Positions 48,501 to 56,011 of a stretch of DNA of 64,000 bases are shown one piece after another. Source of the DNA: Streptomyces galbus (GTDB lineage Bacteria; Actinomycetota; Actinomycetes; Streptomycetales; Streptomycetaceae). A program made the translations under genes and the position numbers. The DNA lies in assembly GCF_005280195.1 (NCBI RefSeq), contig NZ_SZPR01000018.1:91487-155486 (forward strand). The letters run 5' to 3'. The notes under the pieces were generated by a model, which saw only the letters and a list, made by a program, of their open reading frames with translations, had not been told where the DNA came from and searched no databases. Within the stretch, counting starts at the first letter, position 1. Each line of letters begins with the position of its first letter.

Positions 48501-49422
48501 TCCACACCTCGCGTCCCTCGGTCACCAGCCGCTGCGCCAGCTCGGGCGGGCACGCCTCCCCGCCGAAGATCAGCAGGCGAACGTCGTTGAGGGTGTCCGG
48601 CTCCCACAGCGCGGCCAGGGTCGGCACCGTGGACACCACGGTGATCTCCTGCTCGACCAGCCACGGCCCGAGGTCGGCGCCGCTGCGCACCCGGTCGCGC
48701 GGCACCGGCACCAGACAGGCGCCGTACCGCCAGGCCAGCCACATCTCCTCGCAGGACGCGTCGAACGCCACCGACAGCCCGGCCATCACCCGGTCCCCGG
48801 GCCCGATCGGCTCCTCGGTGAGGAACAGCGCGGCCTCGGCGTCCACGAACGCGGCGGCGCTGCGGTGCCGCACGGCGACGCCCTTCGGCTTCCCGGTGGA
48901 GCCGGAGGTGAAGATGATCCAGGCGTCGTCCTCGGCGCCGGGCCGGGCGGCACCGGTCCCGGGGCCGGTGCCGGTGCCGACGACGGTGACCGTGGGACCG
49001 GCGGTCACGACGGCCCGTACGCCCGCCTCGCCGAACACCAGCTCGGCCCGCTCGTCGGGGTCCTCCGCGTCGACCGGCACGTAGGCGGCGCCCACGGCCA
49101 GCACGGCGAGGATCGTGACGTAGAGCGCGTTGGTGCCCGACGGCACCCGCACCCCCACCCGGTCCCCGCGCCCGACGCCCGCCGCCGCGAGCCGGCGCCG
49201 CAGCCGCTCGACCTCGGCGGCCAGCGCGCGGTAGGTGAGCCGGCCGGTGCCGTCGTCCAGGGCGGGTTCCTCCGGGTGGGCGCGCACGGACGCGTCGAAC
49301 ACGTCGACCAGCGTGCGCGGGGAGGCGGCCGGACCCCCGGTGTAGCGGGCCGTGCCGGGGAAGGGATCGGGCGGTTCCTCGTCGAGCAGGCCGAGCGCAC
49401 TGCTCCCGTGTATCGCGGCCAT
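45559..49422 (-). CDS. pls: Pls-type single-module NRPS, probable epsilon-poly-lysine (homo-poly-amino acid) synthetase
   Basis: 1287 residues (S. albulus Pls is about 1319). An adenylation domain (about 30-520) has IIFTSGSTGKPKGVA, NTYGPTEATVV, YRSGDLVRADPEGLVFLGRA and TRTSGKVDR. The carrier domain has S552 in FFAIGGGSLAAARL. Then come three pairs of membrane helices, each followed by a left-handed-helix-like soluble domain (C1, C2, C3), the exact plan of poly-lysine synthetase. Aligned to GrsA, the specificity residues read D-A-E-S-I-G-T-V-V-K, close to the known lysine code D-A-E-S-I-G-S-V-C-K. There is no condensation or thioesterase domain, so chains grow on the tandem C domains. ATG at 49422 follows GCGAGGACCCG. 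An M1 peptidase is coupled downstream. Confidence 0.9.
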   Translation of the reverse strand: MAAIHGSSALGLLDEEPPDPFPGTARYTGGPAASPRTLVDVFDASVRAHPEEPALDDGTGRLTYRALAAEVERLRRRLAAAGVGRGDRVGVRVPSGTNALYVTILAVLAVGAAYVPVDAEDPDERAELVFGEAGVRAVVTAGPTVTVVGTGTGPGTGAARPGAEDDAWIIFTSGSTGKPKGVAVRHRSAAAFVDAEAALFLTEEPIGPGDRVMAGLSVAFDASCEEMWLAWRYGACLVPVPRDRVRSGADLGPWLVEQEITVVSTVPTLAALWEPDTLNDVRLLIFGGEACPPELAQRLVTEGREVWNTYGPTEATVVACAALMTGEEPVRIGLPLRGWELAVVDGAGEPVPPGGSGELVIGGVGLARYLDPAKDAEKYAPLPALGWERAYRSGDLVRADPEGLVFLGRADEQIKLGGRRIELGEVDAALQALPGVAGAAAAVRTARGGNQLLVGYVVPQDGWDPAVAVAKLRAELPAALVPLLAPVDALPTRTSGKVDRAALPWPLEGLGSGGPAEELYGTEAWLAEQWHEVLGVPVSGASDDFFAIGGGSLAAARLTTRLRTRYPSAAVLDVYQHPTLRKLARRLERSAQDDTAGRTVVPVPRRAQAVQLALLLPLFTLLGLRWTLALAALGALLPGYGWLPSAPWWLLAAGALALFSPPGRIALAAGGARLLLRGVGPGRYPRGGAVHLRLWTAERLAEVTGATALTGAWLQRYARALGAKVGPDVDLHALPPVTGLLKLGRGAAVESEVDLCGYWLDGDRLEIGAVKVGAHAVVGTRSTLLPGARVGKRAQVAPGSAVTGQVPTGQRWAGAPAVELGRAKRAWPQERPPRRRVWGALYGLSGAGLALLPVVSGAMALLVVSRFVDAGDPLPGAALALVPATSAYGLTYALLILVAVRLLSLGLREGTHPTHSRTGWQAWTVTQLMDRSRETLFPLYAGLVTPVWLRLLGMRIGRGAEVSTVLALPSLTTVGEGAFLADDTLTAPYELGGGWMRVGRARIGRRAFLGNSGMTAPGRRVPDGGLVGVLSATPKKAKKGSSYLGLPPVRLPRSAAGGDQSRTYEPPARLLWARGLVELCRIVPVFCSAGIALLTVAALCALGAWAPLLCGVVLLGAGVAAGGCSVVAKWLLVGRHRRGEHPLWSGFVWRNELADTFVEVLAVPWLAGAVPGTPVMTAWLRALGARIGRGVWVESYWLPESDLVTLEDGATVNRGCVLQTHLFHDRILRTDTVVLREGATLGPGGIVLPGSTVGARATLGPASLVMAAESVPDGTRWLGNPIEAWRP

Positions 49423-49659
49423 CGGGTCCTCGCGTCTGTCACCCGGGATCCTCCGGGGCGCTGGCGGGGCCCGCAGGTCTGCCTGGGGTTGTCCGGCTCC
49501 AGCTTCACAACAAGCCGGAAATTTTAGTACGAGGGTGGCTTCGGCCCGTTCAACCGGCCACCGGAGGGCGGCCGTTCGGGGGACTGTCGAGCCGTGGCAC
49601 CCGCCGCTGACCTCGCCGTTCGCGCGGCCGGCGAGAGATCGCCCACATCCGACGACGAA

Positions 49660-49688
49660 GGGCCCGACCAGTCTCACTGGTCGGGCCC
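49660..49688. terminator. Hairpin after tRNA-Leu
   Basis: GGGCCCGACCAGT and ACTGGTCGGGCCC form a 13 bp perfect stem with a 3-base loop, just downstream of the tRNA on the minus strand. The rest of the 270-base gap up to the pls start holds the pls promoter and no gene. Confidence 0.85.
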
Positions 49689-49692
49689 CTGC

Positions 49693-49780
49693 TGGTGTCC
49701 GAGGGGGGACTTGAACCCCCACGCCCGATAAAGGGCACTAGCACCTCAAGCTAGCGCGTCTGCCATTCCGCCACCCGGAC
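49693..49780 (-). tRNA. tRNA-Leu(GAG)
   Basis: On the minus strand, acceptor GTCCGGG pairs with CTCGGAC (one G-T). The anticodon arm is CTAGC-TTGAGGT-GCTAG, anticodon GAG. A long variable arm (TGCCCTTTATCGGGCG) marks it as class II, and the T arm is GGGGG-TTCAAGT-CCCCC. CCA is encoded at the 3-prime end (49693-49695). Leu is the isotype expected for GAG. Confidence 0.97.
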
Positions 49781-49984
49781 AAGGTGTCTGTCGGCCGGGG
49801 TTTCCCCTGCGGCGACGACGTAAACATTACCAGGCTTTCCGGGGTGGCCGATCACGGGCCGGACGCGCCCGGGCGGCCCGCCCGCGTGAACGCGGTGTGA
49901 CGGGCCGGGACCGGCCTTGGGCCCCGGCGTGCGGGAGAGGGAGGATGAGGGGGACCCACAGCAGTGACAGCGGGAGGAAGCAGC

Positions 49985-51310
49985 GTGAGCGACACGGACC
50001 CGGCCCAGACGGTCACCGGCGAGGACGAGGTCGTCGACCTCTGCCGCGAGCTGATCAGGTTCGACACCAGCAACTACGGAGACCACTCGGGACCGGGTGA
50101 GCGCGCCGCCGCCGAGTACGTGGCCGAGAAGCTCGCCGAGGTGGGCCTCGAACCGCGGATCTTCGAGTCCCACCCGGGACGCGCCTCCACGGTGGCCCGC
50201 ATCGAGGGCGAGGACCCGTCCCGGCCCGCCCTCCTGATCCACGGCCACCTGGACGTCGTACCGGCCAACGCGGCCGACTGGACCCACGACCCCTTCTCCG
50301 GCGAGGTCGCCGACGGGTGCGTGTGGGGGCGCGGCGCCGTCGACATGAAGGACATGGACGCGATGACCCTCGCGGTCGTGCGCGACCGGCTGCGCAGCGG
50401 CCGCCGCCCGCCGCGCGACATCGTCCTCGCCTTCCTCGCCGACGAGGAGGCGGGCGGCACCTACGGCGCCCGGTACCTCGTCGACCACCACCCCGACCTG
50501 TTCGAGGGCGTCACCGAGGCGATCAGCGAGGTCGGCGGCTTCTCGTTCACGGTCAGCGAGCAGCGGCGGCTCTACCTCATCCAGACGGCCGAGAAGGGCA
50601 TGCACTGGATGAAGCTCACCGTCGCCGGGACCGCAGGCCACGGGTCGATGATCCACCGCGACAACGCCATCACCGAGCTGTCCGAGGCCGTCGCCCGCGT
50701 CGGCCGGCACAAGTTCCCGGTCCGGGTCACCAAGACCACCCGCGCCTTCCTCGACGAGCTCGGCGACGCCCTCGGCACCGAGCTCGACCCGGAGGACATG
50801 GAGTCGACCCTGGCCAAGCTGGGCGGCATCGCCAAGCTCATCGGGGCGACCCTCGGCAACACCGCCAACCCCACCCAGCTCAACGCCGGCTACAAGGTCA
50901 ACGTCATCCCGGGCGAGGCCACCGCCCACGTGGACGGACGGTTCCTGCCGGGCCACGAGGAGGAGTTCCTCGCCGACCTCGACCGGCTCCTCGGCCCGAA
51001 CGTCCGCCGCGAGGACGTCCACTCCGACAAGGCGCTGGAGACGTCCTTCGACGGCGCCCTGGTGGAGGCCATGCAGGCGGCGCTGCTCGCCGAGGACCCG
51101 ATCGCCAAGGCCGTGCCCTACATGCTCTCCGGCGGCACCGACGCCAAGTCCTTCGACGACCTCGGCATCCGCGGCTTCGGCTTCGCCCCGCTGAAGCTGC
51201 CCCCGGAGCTGGACTTCGCGGGCATGTTCCACGGCGTGGACGAGCGCGTGCCGGTCGACGGACTGCAGTTCGGCGTGCGGGTCCTCGACCGCTTCATCGA
51301 CGCGTCGTGA
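49985..51310 (+). CDS. M20 family zinc peptidase/deacylase
   Basis: 441 residues. Metal ligands: His in LLIHGHLDVVPAN with Asp, Asp in GRGAVDMKDMDAM, Glu pair in AFLADEEAGGTYGARYLVDH, and His in FHGVDERVPVDG near the end. The dimerisation lid starts about VSEQRRLYLIQTAEKGMHWM and includes GHGSMIHRDNAI. Enzymes of this kind cleave dipeptides or acylated amino acids in the cytoplasm. GTG at 49985 has GGGAGGAAGCAGC before it; GTG at 49964 lacks one. It is separate from the chaplin genes that follow. Confidence 0.94.
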   Translation: MSDTDPAQTVTGEDEVVDLCRELIRFDTSNYGDHSGPGERAAAEYVAEKLAEVGLEPRIFESHPGRASTVARIEGEDPSRPALLIHGHLDVVPANAADWTHDPFSGEVADGCVWGRGAVDMKDMDAMTLAVVRDRLRSGRRPPRDIVLAFLADEEAGGTYGARYLVDHHPDLFEGVTEAISEVGGFSFTVSEQRRLYLIQTAEKGMHWMKLTVAGTAGHGSMIHRDNAITELSEAVARVGRHKFPVRVTKTTRAFLDELGDALGTELDPEDMESTLAKLGGIAKLIGATLGNTANPTQLNAGYKVNVIPGEATAHVDGRFLPGHEEEFLADLDRLLGPNVRREDVHSDKALETSFDGALVEAMQAALLAEDPIAKAVPYMLSGGTDAKSFDDLGIRGFGFAPLKLPPELDFAGMFHGVDERVPVDGLQFGVRVLDRFIDAS

Positions 51311-51474
51311 CGCCCTGACCCCGTCCGGGACACAGATGATCAGGTAATCGGGCGCCCGTGCGAGACCGGCCGGGAAGAGTGAATCCGACGATAAGCTCGT
51401 AGCCCGATTACGCCCTCCTCGTTACAGGTGACGTGATCCGCACTTGGGATCGCATTACCGACGTAGGAGGAACA

Positions 51475-51708
51475 ATGATCAAGAAGATCGTCGCTGCCGC
51501 GGCTGCCACCGGTGGTCTGGTGCTCGCGGGCGCCGGCCTGGCCGTCGCCGACTCGGGTGCCCAGGGTGCCGCCGTGCAGTCCCCGGGCGTCGTGTCCGGC
51601 AACGTCATCCAGGTGCCCGTGCACGTGCCGGTGAACGTCTGCGGCAACACGGTCAACGTGATCGGGCTCCTGAACCCCGCTTTCGGCAACACCTGCTTCA
51701 ACAAGTGA
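51475..51708 (+). CDS. chpH: Short chaplin (ChpH type)
   Basis: 77 residues. The signal peptide is about 1-26 (IVAAAAATGGLVLAGAGLAV). One chaplin domain follows: SPGVVSGNVIQVPVHVPVNV, then CGNTVNVIGLLNPAFGNTC with the two cysteines that form a disulfide. Short chaplins assemble into amyloid-like surface films that let aerial hyphae leave the water. ATG at 51475 is preceded by GTAGGAGGAACA, a strong ribosome site. A long chaplin gene follows after a terminator; in S. coelicolor chpH and chpC are neighbours in this order, which supports the symbol. Confidence 0.95.
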   Translation: MIKKIVAAAAATGGLVLAGAGLAVADSGAQGAAVQSPGVVSGNVIQVPVHVPVNVCGNTVNVIGLLNPAFGNTCFNK

Positions 51709-51739
51709 CGCACGCCCGCTGAGGGCTCGTCCACACGGT

Positions 51740-51783
51740 CGGTCCCGGAGCGTGCGCCCTGCGCTCCGGGACCGGCGTTTTTC
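51740..51783 (+). terminator. Rho-independent terminator after chpH
   Basis: GGTCCCGGAGCG and CGCTCCGGGACC form a 12 bp stem with a 9-base loop, followed by GGCG and TTTTTT. This is the clearest classical terminator in the window. It falls between chpH and the long chaplin. Confidence 0.92.
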
Positions 51784-51820
51784 CAGGATTCTTCTCCAGG
51801 GGGAAGGCAGGGATGCAGCA

Positions 51821-52594
51821 GTGCGACAGGTCACCCGCAAGGGTCTCATGACGATGGCGGCGGCGACGGGGGTGATCGCCGCCGCCGGCGGTTACGCCCA
51901 CGCCGACTCGGGAGCCACCGGCTCCACGTCCCACTCGCCCGGCGTCCTGTCGGGCAACACCGTGCAGGTGCCCGTGCACGTGCCGGTCAACGTCTGCGGC
52001 AACACCGTCAACGTGGTCGGCGCCCTCAACCCGTCGGTCGGCAACGCCTGCACCAACACCGGGCAGCCGGACGGGAAGCCGCGCGGTCACGGCGGCAGCC
52101 ACCAAGGCGGCAGTCACGGCGGCAGCCACACGGGCGGCGGCTCCGGCGCGCACGGCGGCTCCGGCGGCGCGCAGGCCGGCGGACACACGGGCGGCTCGCC
52201 CGGTGTGGGCTCCGGCAACCAGGTCCAGGTCCCGGTCGACGTGCCGGTCAACGTGTGCGGCAACAGCGTCAGCGTCATCGGCGTCGGCAACGCGGTCCTG
52301 GGCAACGACTGCGCCGACGCCGCGCACCCCGGCGACCGCGGCCCGCACCACCCGGGCAAGCCCGGCCACCCGCACCACCCGGGCAAGCCGGGCGGCGGGG
52401 TCGAGTCCCAGGGCGGGCCCTCCGGGCACCTCACCCCGGCCGGCTCCGCCGCGCAGGCGGCCGGACGCGGCGACGTCGGCGCCCAGCTCGCCCACACCGG
52501 CGGCGACGTCCCGCTGGGGCTGGCCCTGCCGGCCGGCGCGGGGGCGCTGCTCGCGGGCGCGGTCCTCTACCGCAGGGCCCGCGCCTCGGCGTAG
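51821..52594 (+). CDS. chpC: Long chaplin with LAxTG sorting signal (ChpC type)
   Basis: 257 residues. Signal peptide to about residue 28 (MTMAAATGVIAAAGGYAHA). Two chaplin domains: SPGVLSGNTVQVPVHVPVNV with CGNTVNVVGALNPSVGNAC, and SPGVGSGNQVQVPVDVPVNV with CGNSVSVIGVGNAVLGNDC. Between them is a Gly/His/Ser repeat linker. The C-terminus has QLAHTGGD, a hydrophobic helix and YRRARASA, the LAxTG signal used by class E sortases, so it is joined to peptidoglycan and holds the short chaplins. GTG at 51821 with AAGGCAGGGA upstream. No sortase is adjacent; one lies 40 kb away at 11182. Confidence 0.95.
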   Translation: MRQVTRKGLMTMAAATGVIAAAGGYAHADSGATGSTSHSPGVLSGNTVQVPVHVPVNVCGNTVNVVGALNPSVGNACTNTGQPDGKPRGHGGSHQGGSHGGSHTGGGSGAHGGSGGAQAGGHTGGSPGVGSGNQVQVPVDVPVNVCGNSVSVIGVGNAVLGNDCADAAHPGDRGPHHPGKPGHPHHPGKPGGGVESQGGPSGHLTPAGSAAQAAGRGDVGAQLAHTGGDVPLGLALPAGAGALLAGAVLYRRARASA

Positions 52595-52606
52595 CCGCCC
52601 GCGCAG

Positions 52607-52655
52607 GCACGACGGAGCGGGCCCCACCACCCGGGTGGGGCCCGCTCCGTCGTGC
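52607..52655. terminator. Bidirectional terminator, 22 bp perfect stem
   Basis: Bases 52607-52628 and 52634-52655 pair without mismatch (22 bp) around a 5-base loop. It lies between chpC and the convergent DUF5703 gene and is the longest perfect hairpin noted. Confidence 0.9.
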
Positions 52656-52677
52656 GTGGCCCGGTCGCCGTCTCAGC

Positions 52678-52866
52678 TCACCACGTGGCGCGTACCTGGC
52701 GGATGATCCGCCGGCGCAGCCGCACCTTGCGGCTGCCGTCCCGCATCAGGCTCAGACGGTGCAGCTCCCAGTGTCCGTACTCGGCGTGGTCGGTCAGCAG
52801 ACGCGCCGCCTCCTTGCGGGAGACCCCGCGCGGCACGTACACGTCGACGAATTCGTATTCCGGCAT
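52678..52866 (-). CDS. DUF5703 small protein
   Basis: 62 residues: MPEYEFVDVYVPRGVSRKEA followed by ARLLTDHAEYGHWELHRLSL and a basic end RKVRLRRRIIRQVRATW. The pattern is a small actinobacterial family of unknown function. It is divergent from the next gene with a 47-base gap, so the promoters overlap. High Arg content at the end could mean RNA or DNA contact; this is speculation. Confidence 0.85.
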   Translation of the reverse strand: MPEYEFVDVYVPRGVSRKEAARLLTDHAEYGHWELHRLSLMRDGSRKVRLRRRIIRQVRATW

Positions 52867-52913
52867 CGCATCTATTGTGCGGTCTGGGGCCCGGTACGGA
52901 TAGCGTCTGCACT

Positions 52914-53618
52914 ATGTCTGATGCTGTGCAGCCCACCGCTGCCGAGGTACGCGCCGCCGCCGAGGCGGTCAAGGCCGCGCTCGACCGCCACCTGGCCGCG
53001 GTCGAACGCCGGTCGGGGGAGGACGACCCCGCCGTCTACGAGGCGTTCAACGAGCTGGCCGCGGCCGCGGAAACGTACGACGAGCTGCTCTACGACCGGT
53101 ACGACGAGGTCACGCCCTTCGAGATCCCCGGCGCGGAGGACAGCCTGCCGCCGTACGCGGGGCCGGAGGAGCCGAGCGCGCTCAGCGTGCTGATCCGCCG
53201 CGACTACTCGGTGGCCGAGCCCCAGCGTCTGCTGGCCCAGGCACAGCGCATCGAGGCCGCGGACGAGGAGCTCCCCGGCGCGGGAGCGGGCGCCTCGCGC
53301 ACGGTGCACGGGGCGCTGGGACTGCTGTTCGGCGAGTTCGAGCCGGACGAGATCGCCTCCCGGCACAAGGAGTTCGGCCTGGAGGAGGGCGACTCCACGC
53401 TCTGGGTGGTCGCCGCGGACGAGCCGGCCGAGCCCGGTGAGTGGCTCGAGTCGCCGTTCGAGGAGCCGGACCCGCAGCAGGTGGTGTGCCGCTTCGACGT
53501 CAGCGCCGTCTTCGACGACGAGCTCGACGGCCCGGACGACGAGGAGGACGACGACATCGAGCGCGAGCTGGGACTGGAGGGGGACGAGGACCTGGAGCCG
53601 CTGGACGCGGACCGCTGA
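52914..53618 (+). CDS. Conserved acidic hypothetical protein
   Basis: 234 residues. The N-terminal helix bundle is VRAAAEAVKAALDRHLAAVE and EAFNELAAAAETYDELLYDR. The middle has SVLIRRDYSVAEPQRLLAQA, and the C-terminus is strongly acidic (DDELDGPDDEEDDDIERELG). This conserved actinobacterial protein has no known function that I can name. The ATG at 52914 is preceded closely by a TACGGATAGCGT stretch that may be part of the promoter. It is divergent from DUF5703 and ends before a hairpin. Confidence 0.8.
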   Translation: MSDAVQPTAAEVRAAAEAVKAALDRHLAAVERRSGEDDPAVYEAFNELAAAAETYDELLYDRYDEVTPFEIPGAEDSLPPYAGPEEPSALSVLIRRDYSVAEPQRLLAQAQRIEAADEELPGAGAGASRTVHGALGLLFGEFEPDEIASRHKEFGLEEGDSTLWVVAADEPAEPGEWLESPFEEPDPQQVVCRFDVSAVFDDELDGPDDEEDDDIERELGLEGDEDLEPLDADR

Positions 53619-53652
53619 GCCGAGCGGTCCCGCGGTCCTCGCCGCCGGGTGG

Positions 53653-53693
53653 ACGGCGCCGGTCAGCACGGGTCTCCCCGTGACCGGCGCCGT
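53653..53693. terminator. Bidirectional terminator hairpin
   Basis: ACGGCGCCGGTCA and TGACCGGCGCCGT make a 13 bp stem; inside it CACGGG and CCCGTG can also pair. It separates two convergent genes. Confidence 0.85.
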
Positions 53694-53725
53694 TCGCCTG
53701 TCCGTCCCCGCCGGGGGACCGGCGG

Positions 53726-56011
53726 CTACTGCGCCGCCGGGACCTGGGTCCGCAGCAGCACCGGCAGGCGGGTCGTGCGGGGCTTCGCGGTGACCTCGGC
53801 GACCGCCCTCGGCAGGGCCTGCTCGACCCCGTGGACCACGGACAGGTGCCGCTCGCCCCGGCCGAAGGCCGTGTACACCCACGGCCGGGACAGGGCCTGC
53901 GCGGCGTCTCCCGGCAGCACGACGACCGCCGCCGGCCAGCGGCTGCCCACGGCCTGGTGCGCGGTCAGCGCCCACCCGTGCCGCACGGCCTGCTCGACCC
54001 GCTCCTTCGGTACGACGACGGCGCCGTCCGCGCAGGACAGGTGCAGTCCCTCGGCGTCGGCCCCCACGACCTGACCCGGCACCGTACGGCCCGGGGCGGG
54101 GGAGTAGGCCACGCGGTCACCGGGGTCGAAGCCGCCGAAGCGGCCGGGACCGGGATTCAGCCGTTCCTTCAGGGCCGCGTTCAGCACGCGGGTGCCGGCC
54201 GCGCCGCCGTGGCCCGGGGTGATCACCACCGTGTCCTCGGGGGGCACCCCGAGGGCCCGCGGCACCGAGTCGGCGACGAGCTGCACCGTGCGGTGCACGG
54301 CCTCGCCCGCGTCCCGGACCGGGACGATCACGATCTCCTTGCCGGGCGCGTCGACCTGGTTCAGCTCGCCGATCCCGACGCCCGAGACCAGCTCGCCGAG
54401 GGGGCCGGGGTCCGGGGTGCGGGAGGCGACCTGGGGGCAGGTGCGCGCCGCGAGGAGGTCGGCGAAGACGCGGCCCGGCCCGGCCGACCCCAGCACGGCC
54501 GGGTCGCCGCTGAGCACCAGGCGCGCCCCGTCGGGCAGCGACTCCACGACCATCGCGGCGCTCTCCACGTCGAGCTGCGGCGCGTCCAGCACGACCAGCA
54601 CGTCGAGGTCGAGGGCGCCCTCCGCGTCGCGGCCGGGGCCCTCGGTGCCGGCGAGCAGGCCCGGGACGGTGACCACAGGGTCCTCGGCGCCCAGCAGGGC
54701 CGCGAACCGGCGCCGGCCGTCCGGGGTGTGGCAGGCGGCGACCGCGCGCAGGCCGAGGCCGCGGGCGACGGTGAGCAGCGCGGCCGGCTCGGCGCGGGCG
54801 GCCTCGCCGCCGGTGTGCAGCACCAGGCCGTGCCCGGCGACGGCGCGGATCAGCTCGGCCGTGCTGCCGGAGGCCGCCGCCGCGGCCGCCTCCCACTCGG
54901 CGGAGGGCTCCGTGGACACAGGGGCCAGGGAGTTGACGATGCGGGCCAGGCCGTCGGCCAGGCTCTCCTCCGCGAGCGCGTACCGCTCGAGCCCCACCAG
55001 GACCCGGACCGGCCGCTCCTCCTCGGCGTCCTCCGGCTCGCCCTCGGCGTCGTCCGCCGCGGCCGGCGGCGCGGAGGGGGCGGCGGCCGACGGGGCGGTG
55101 CCGGGACGGGCGCCCGGCTCGTCCAGGGCGTCCTGGAAGACCAGCGCGTCGCCCTCGGCCAGCGTGCTCTGCACGGCGGTGTCGGCGTCGGGCACGCCCT
55201 GGCGGGCCAGCGCGGTGGCGAGCGCCGACAGCTCCAGCGCGGTGTGCCCGGCCAGGGCGGCCTGCTCCAGCAGCCACACCGTCACCGCCCGGGCCCGGCG
55301 CTCGTCGTCCGGCCGGCACTCGGCGCCCAGCAGGGCCCGCGCGAACCCGTCGGCCTGCTCCGGACGCACCCCGGCGACCCGCAGGAGCTGCCAGGGGTCC
55401 TCGCGCAGCAGGTCCTCCGCGCCCTCGCCGAGCGCGGCGGCCACCTGCGGGGCGAGCGCCTCGGGCGCGCTCCCGTCCGCCAGCACCCGGCGCACGCCGT
55501 CCACGGTGTGCGGCGCGGGGGCGTCGGGCGCCGCGGGCGCGGCCGGCACGGGCTGCGGTCGTCGTACCGGTTCCGGCGCGGGGCGGCGCGGGGCGGGCCG
55601 CGGCTCGGCGAACACGGCGGCCACGGGCTTCTCGCCGCTCTCCACGGCCCGTACGGCGGCGAGCAGGTCGGCGGCCTGGCCGCTCAGCTTGGTCCCGCTG
55701 GCGATGGGACCCTTCTTCTCGGCCTTGCGCTGCTCGATCCGCTCCCGCTCGAGCTTCTGCGCCAGCAACTCGGCCTCGGCCTCACTGAGCTGGGGGGAGC
55801 CCTCGGCGTCCGCCCCGCCCGCTTCCGCCGCGCCCGCGTCCGCCCCGCCCGCTTCCGCCGCGCCCGCGTCCGCCCCGTCCGCTTCCGTCGCGCCCGCCCC
55901 GCCCGCTTCCGCCGCGCCCGCGCCCGCGCCGTCCGTCGGCGTGCCGCTCCGCACGGCGTCCTCCGGCTTCCCCGGCTCGGCGCTCTCCGTGGTCTCCGGC
56001 TCCGTGCTCAC
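53726..56011 (-). CDS. RecD2-like helix-hairpin-helix protein with degenerate ATPase motifs
   Basis: 761 residues. A low-complexity Ala/Gly/Asp/Glu N-terminus (1-75) is followed by a basic-acidic linker, then the HhH-type region typical of RecD2 (VAGVRPEQADGFARALLGAE and RRARAVTVWLLEQAALAGHT). Where Walker A should be is LVLHTGGEAARAEPAALLTV, with no GKT/GKS. The motif II/III area reads VVLDAPQLDVESAAMVVESL and LVLSGDPAVLGSAGPGRVFA. The SH3-like and C-terminal helicase parts remain (DRVAYSPAPGRTVPGQVVGA; LTAHQAVGSRWPAAVVVLPG). It is probably not an active motor. GTG at 56011 overlaps the aldo/keto reductase stop as GTGA. Confidence 0.82.
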   Translation of the reverse strand: MSTEPETTESAEPGKPEDAVRSGTPTDGAGAGAAEAGGAGATEADGADAGAAEAGGADAGAAEAGGADAEGSPQLSEAEAELLAQKLERERIEQRKAEKKGPIASGTKLSGQAADLLAAVRAVESGEKPVAAVFAEPRPAPRRPAPEPVRRPQPVPAAPAAPDAPAPHTVDGVRRVLADGSAPEALAPQVAAALGEGAEDLLREDPWQLLRVAGVRPEQADGFARALLGAECRPDDERRARAVTVWLLEQAALAGHTALELSALATALARQGVPDADTAVQSTLAEGDALVFQDALDEPGARPGTAPSAAAPSAPPAAADDAEGEPEDAEEERPVRVLVGLERYALAEESLADGLARIVNSLAPVSTEPSAEWEAAAAAASGSTAELIRAVAGHGLVLHTGGEAARAEPAALLTVARGLGLRAVAACHTPDGRRRFAALLGAEDPVVTVPGLLAGTEGPGRDAEGALDLDVLVVLDAPQLDVESAAMVVESLPDGARLVLSGDPAVLGSAGPGRVFADLLAARTCPQVASRTPDPGPLGELVSGVGIGELNQVDAPGKEIVIVPVRDAGEAVHRTVQLVADSVPRALGVPPEDTVVITPGHGGAAGTRVLNAALKERLNPGPGRFGGFDPGDRVAYSPAPGRTVPGQVVGADAEGLHLSCADGAVVVPKERVEQAVRHGWALTAHQAVGSRWPAAVVVLPGDAAQALSRPWVYTAFGRGERHLSVVHGVEQALPRAVAEVTAKPRTTRLPVLLRTQVPAAQ
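55808..55921. repeat. In-frame 30 bp tandem repeat in the RecD2-like gene
   Basis: About 3.8 units, starting at 55808, 55838 and 55868, with a diverged fourth. They encode repeats of A-G-G-A-D-A-G-A-A-E on the minus strand. The unit length is a multiple of three, so copy number can vary without breaking the frame. Confidence 0.85.

Noticed and set aside
45487..49527. 1346-codon plus-strand frame antisense to pls
   Set aside because: High G+C antisense artefact; pls has full NRPS motifs on the other strand.
49660..49780. tRNA-Leu as an integration site for a genomic island
   Set aside because: No integrase, no duplicated tRNA end and no direct repeat found around the pls region.
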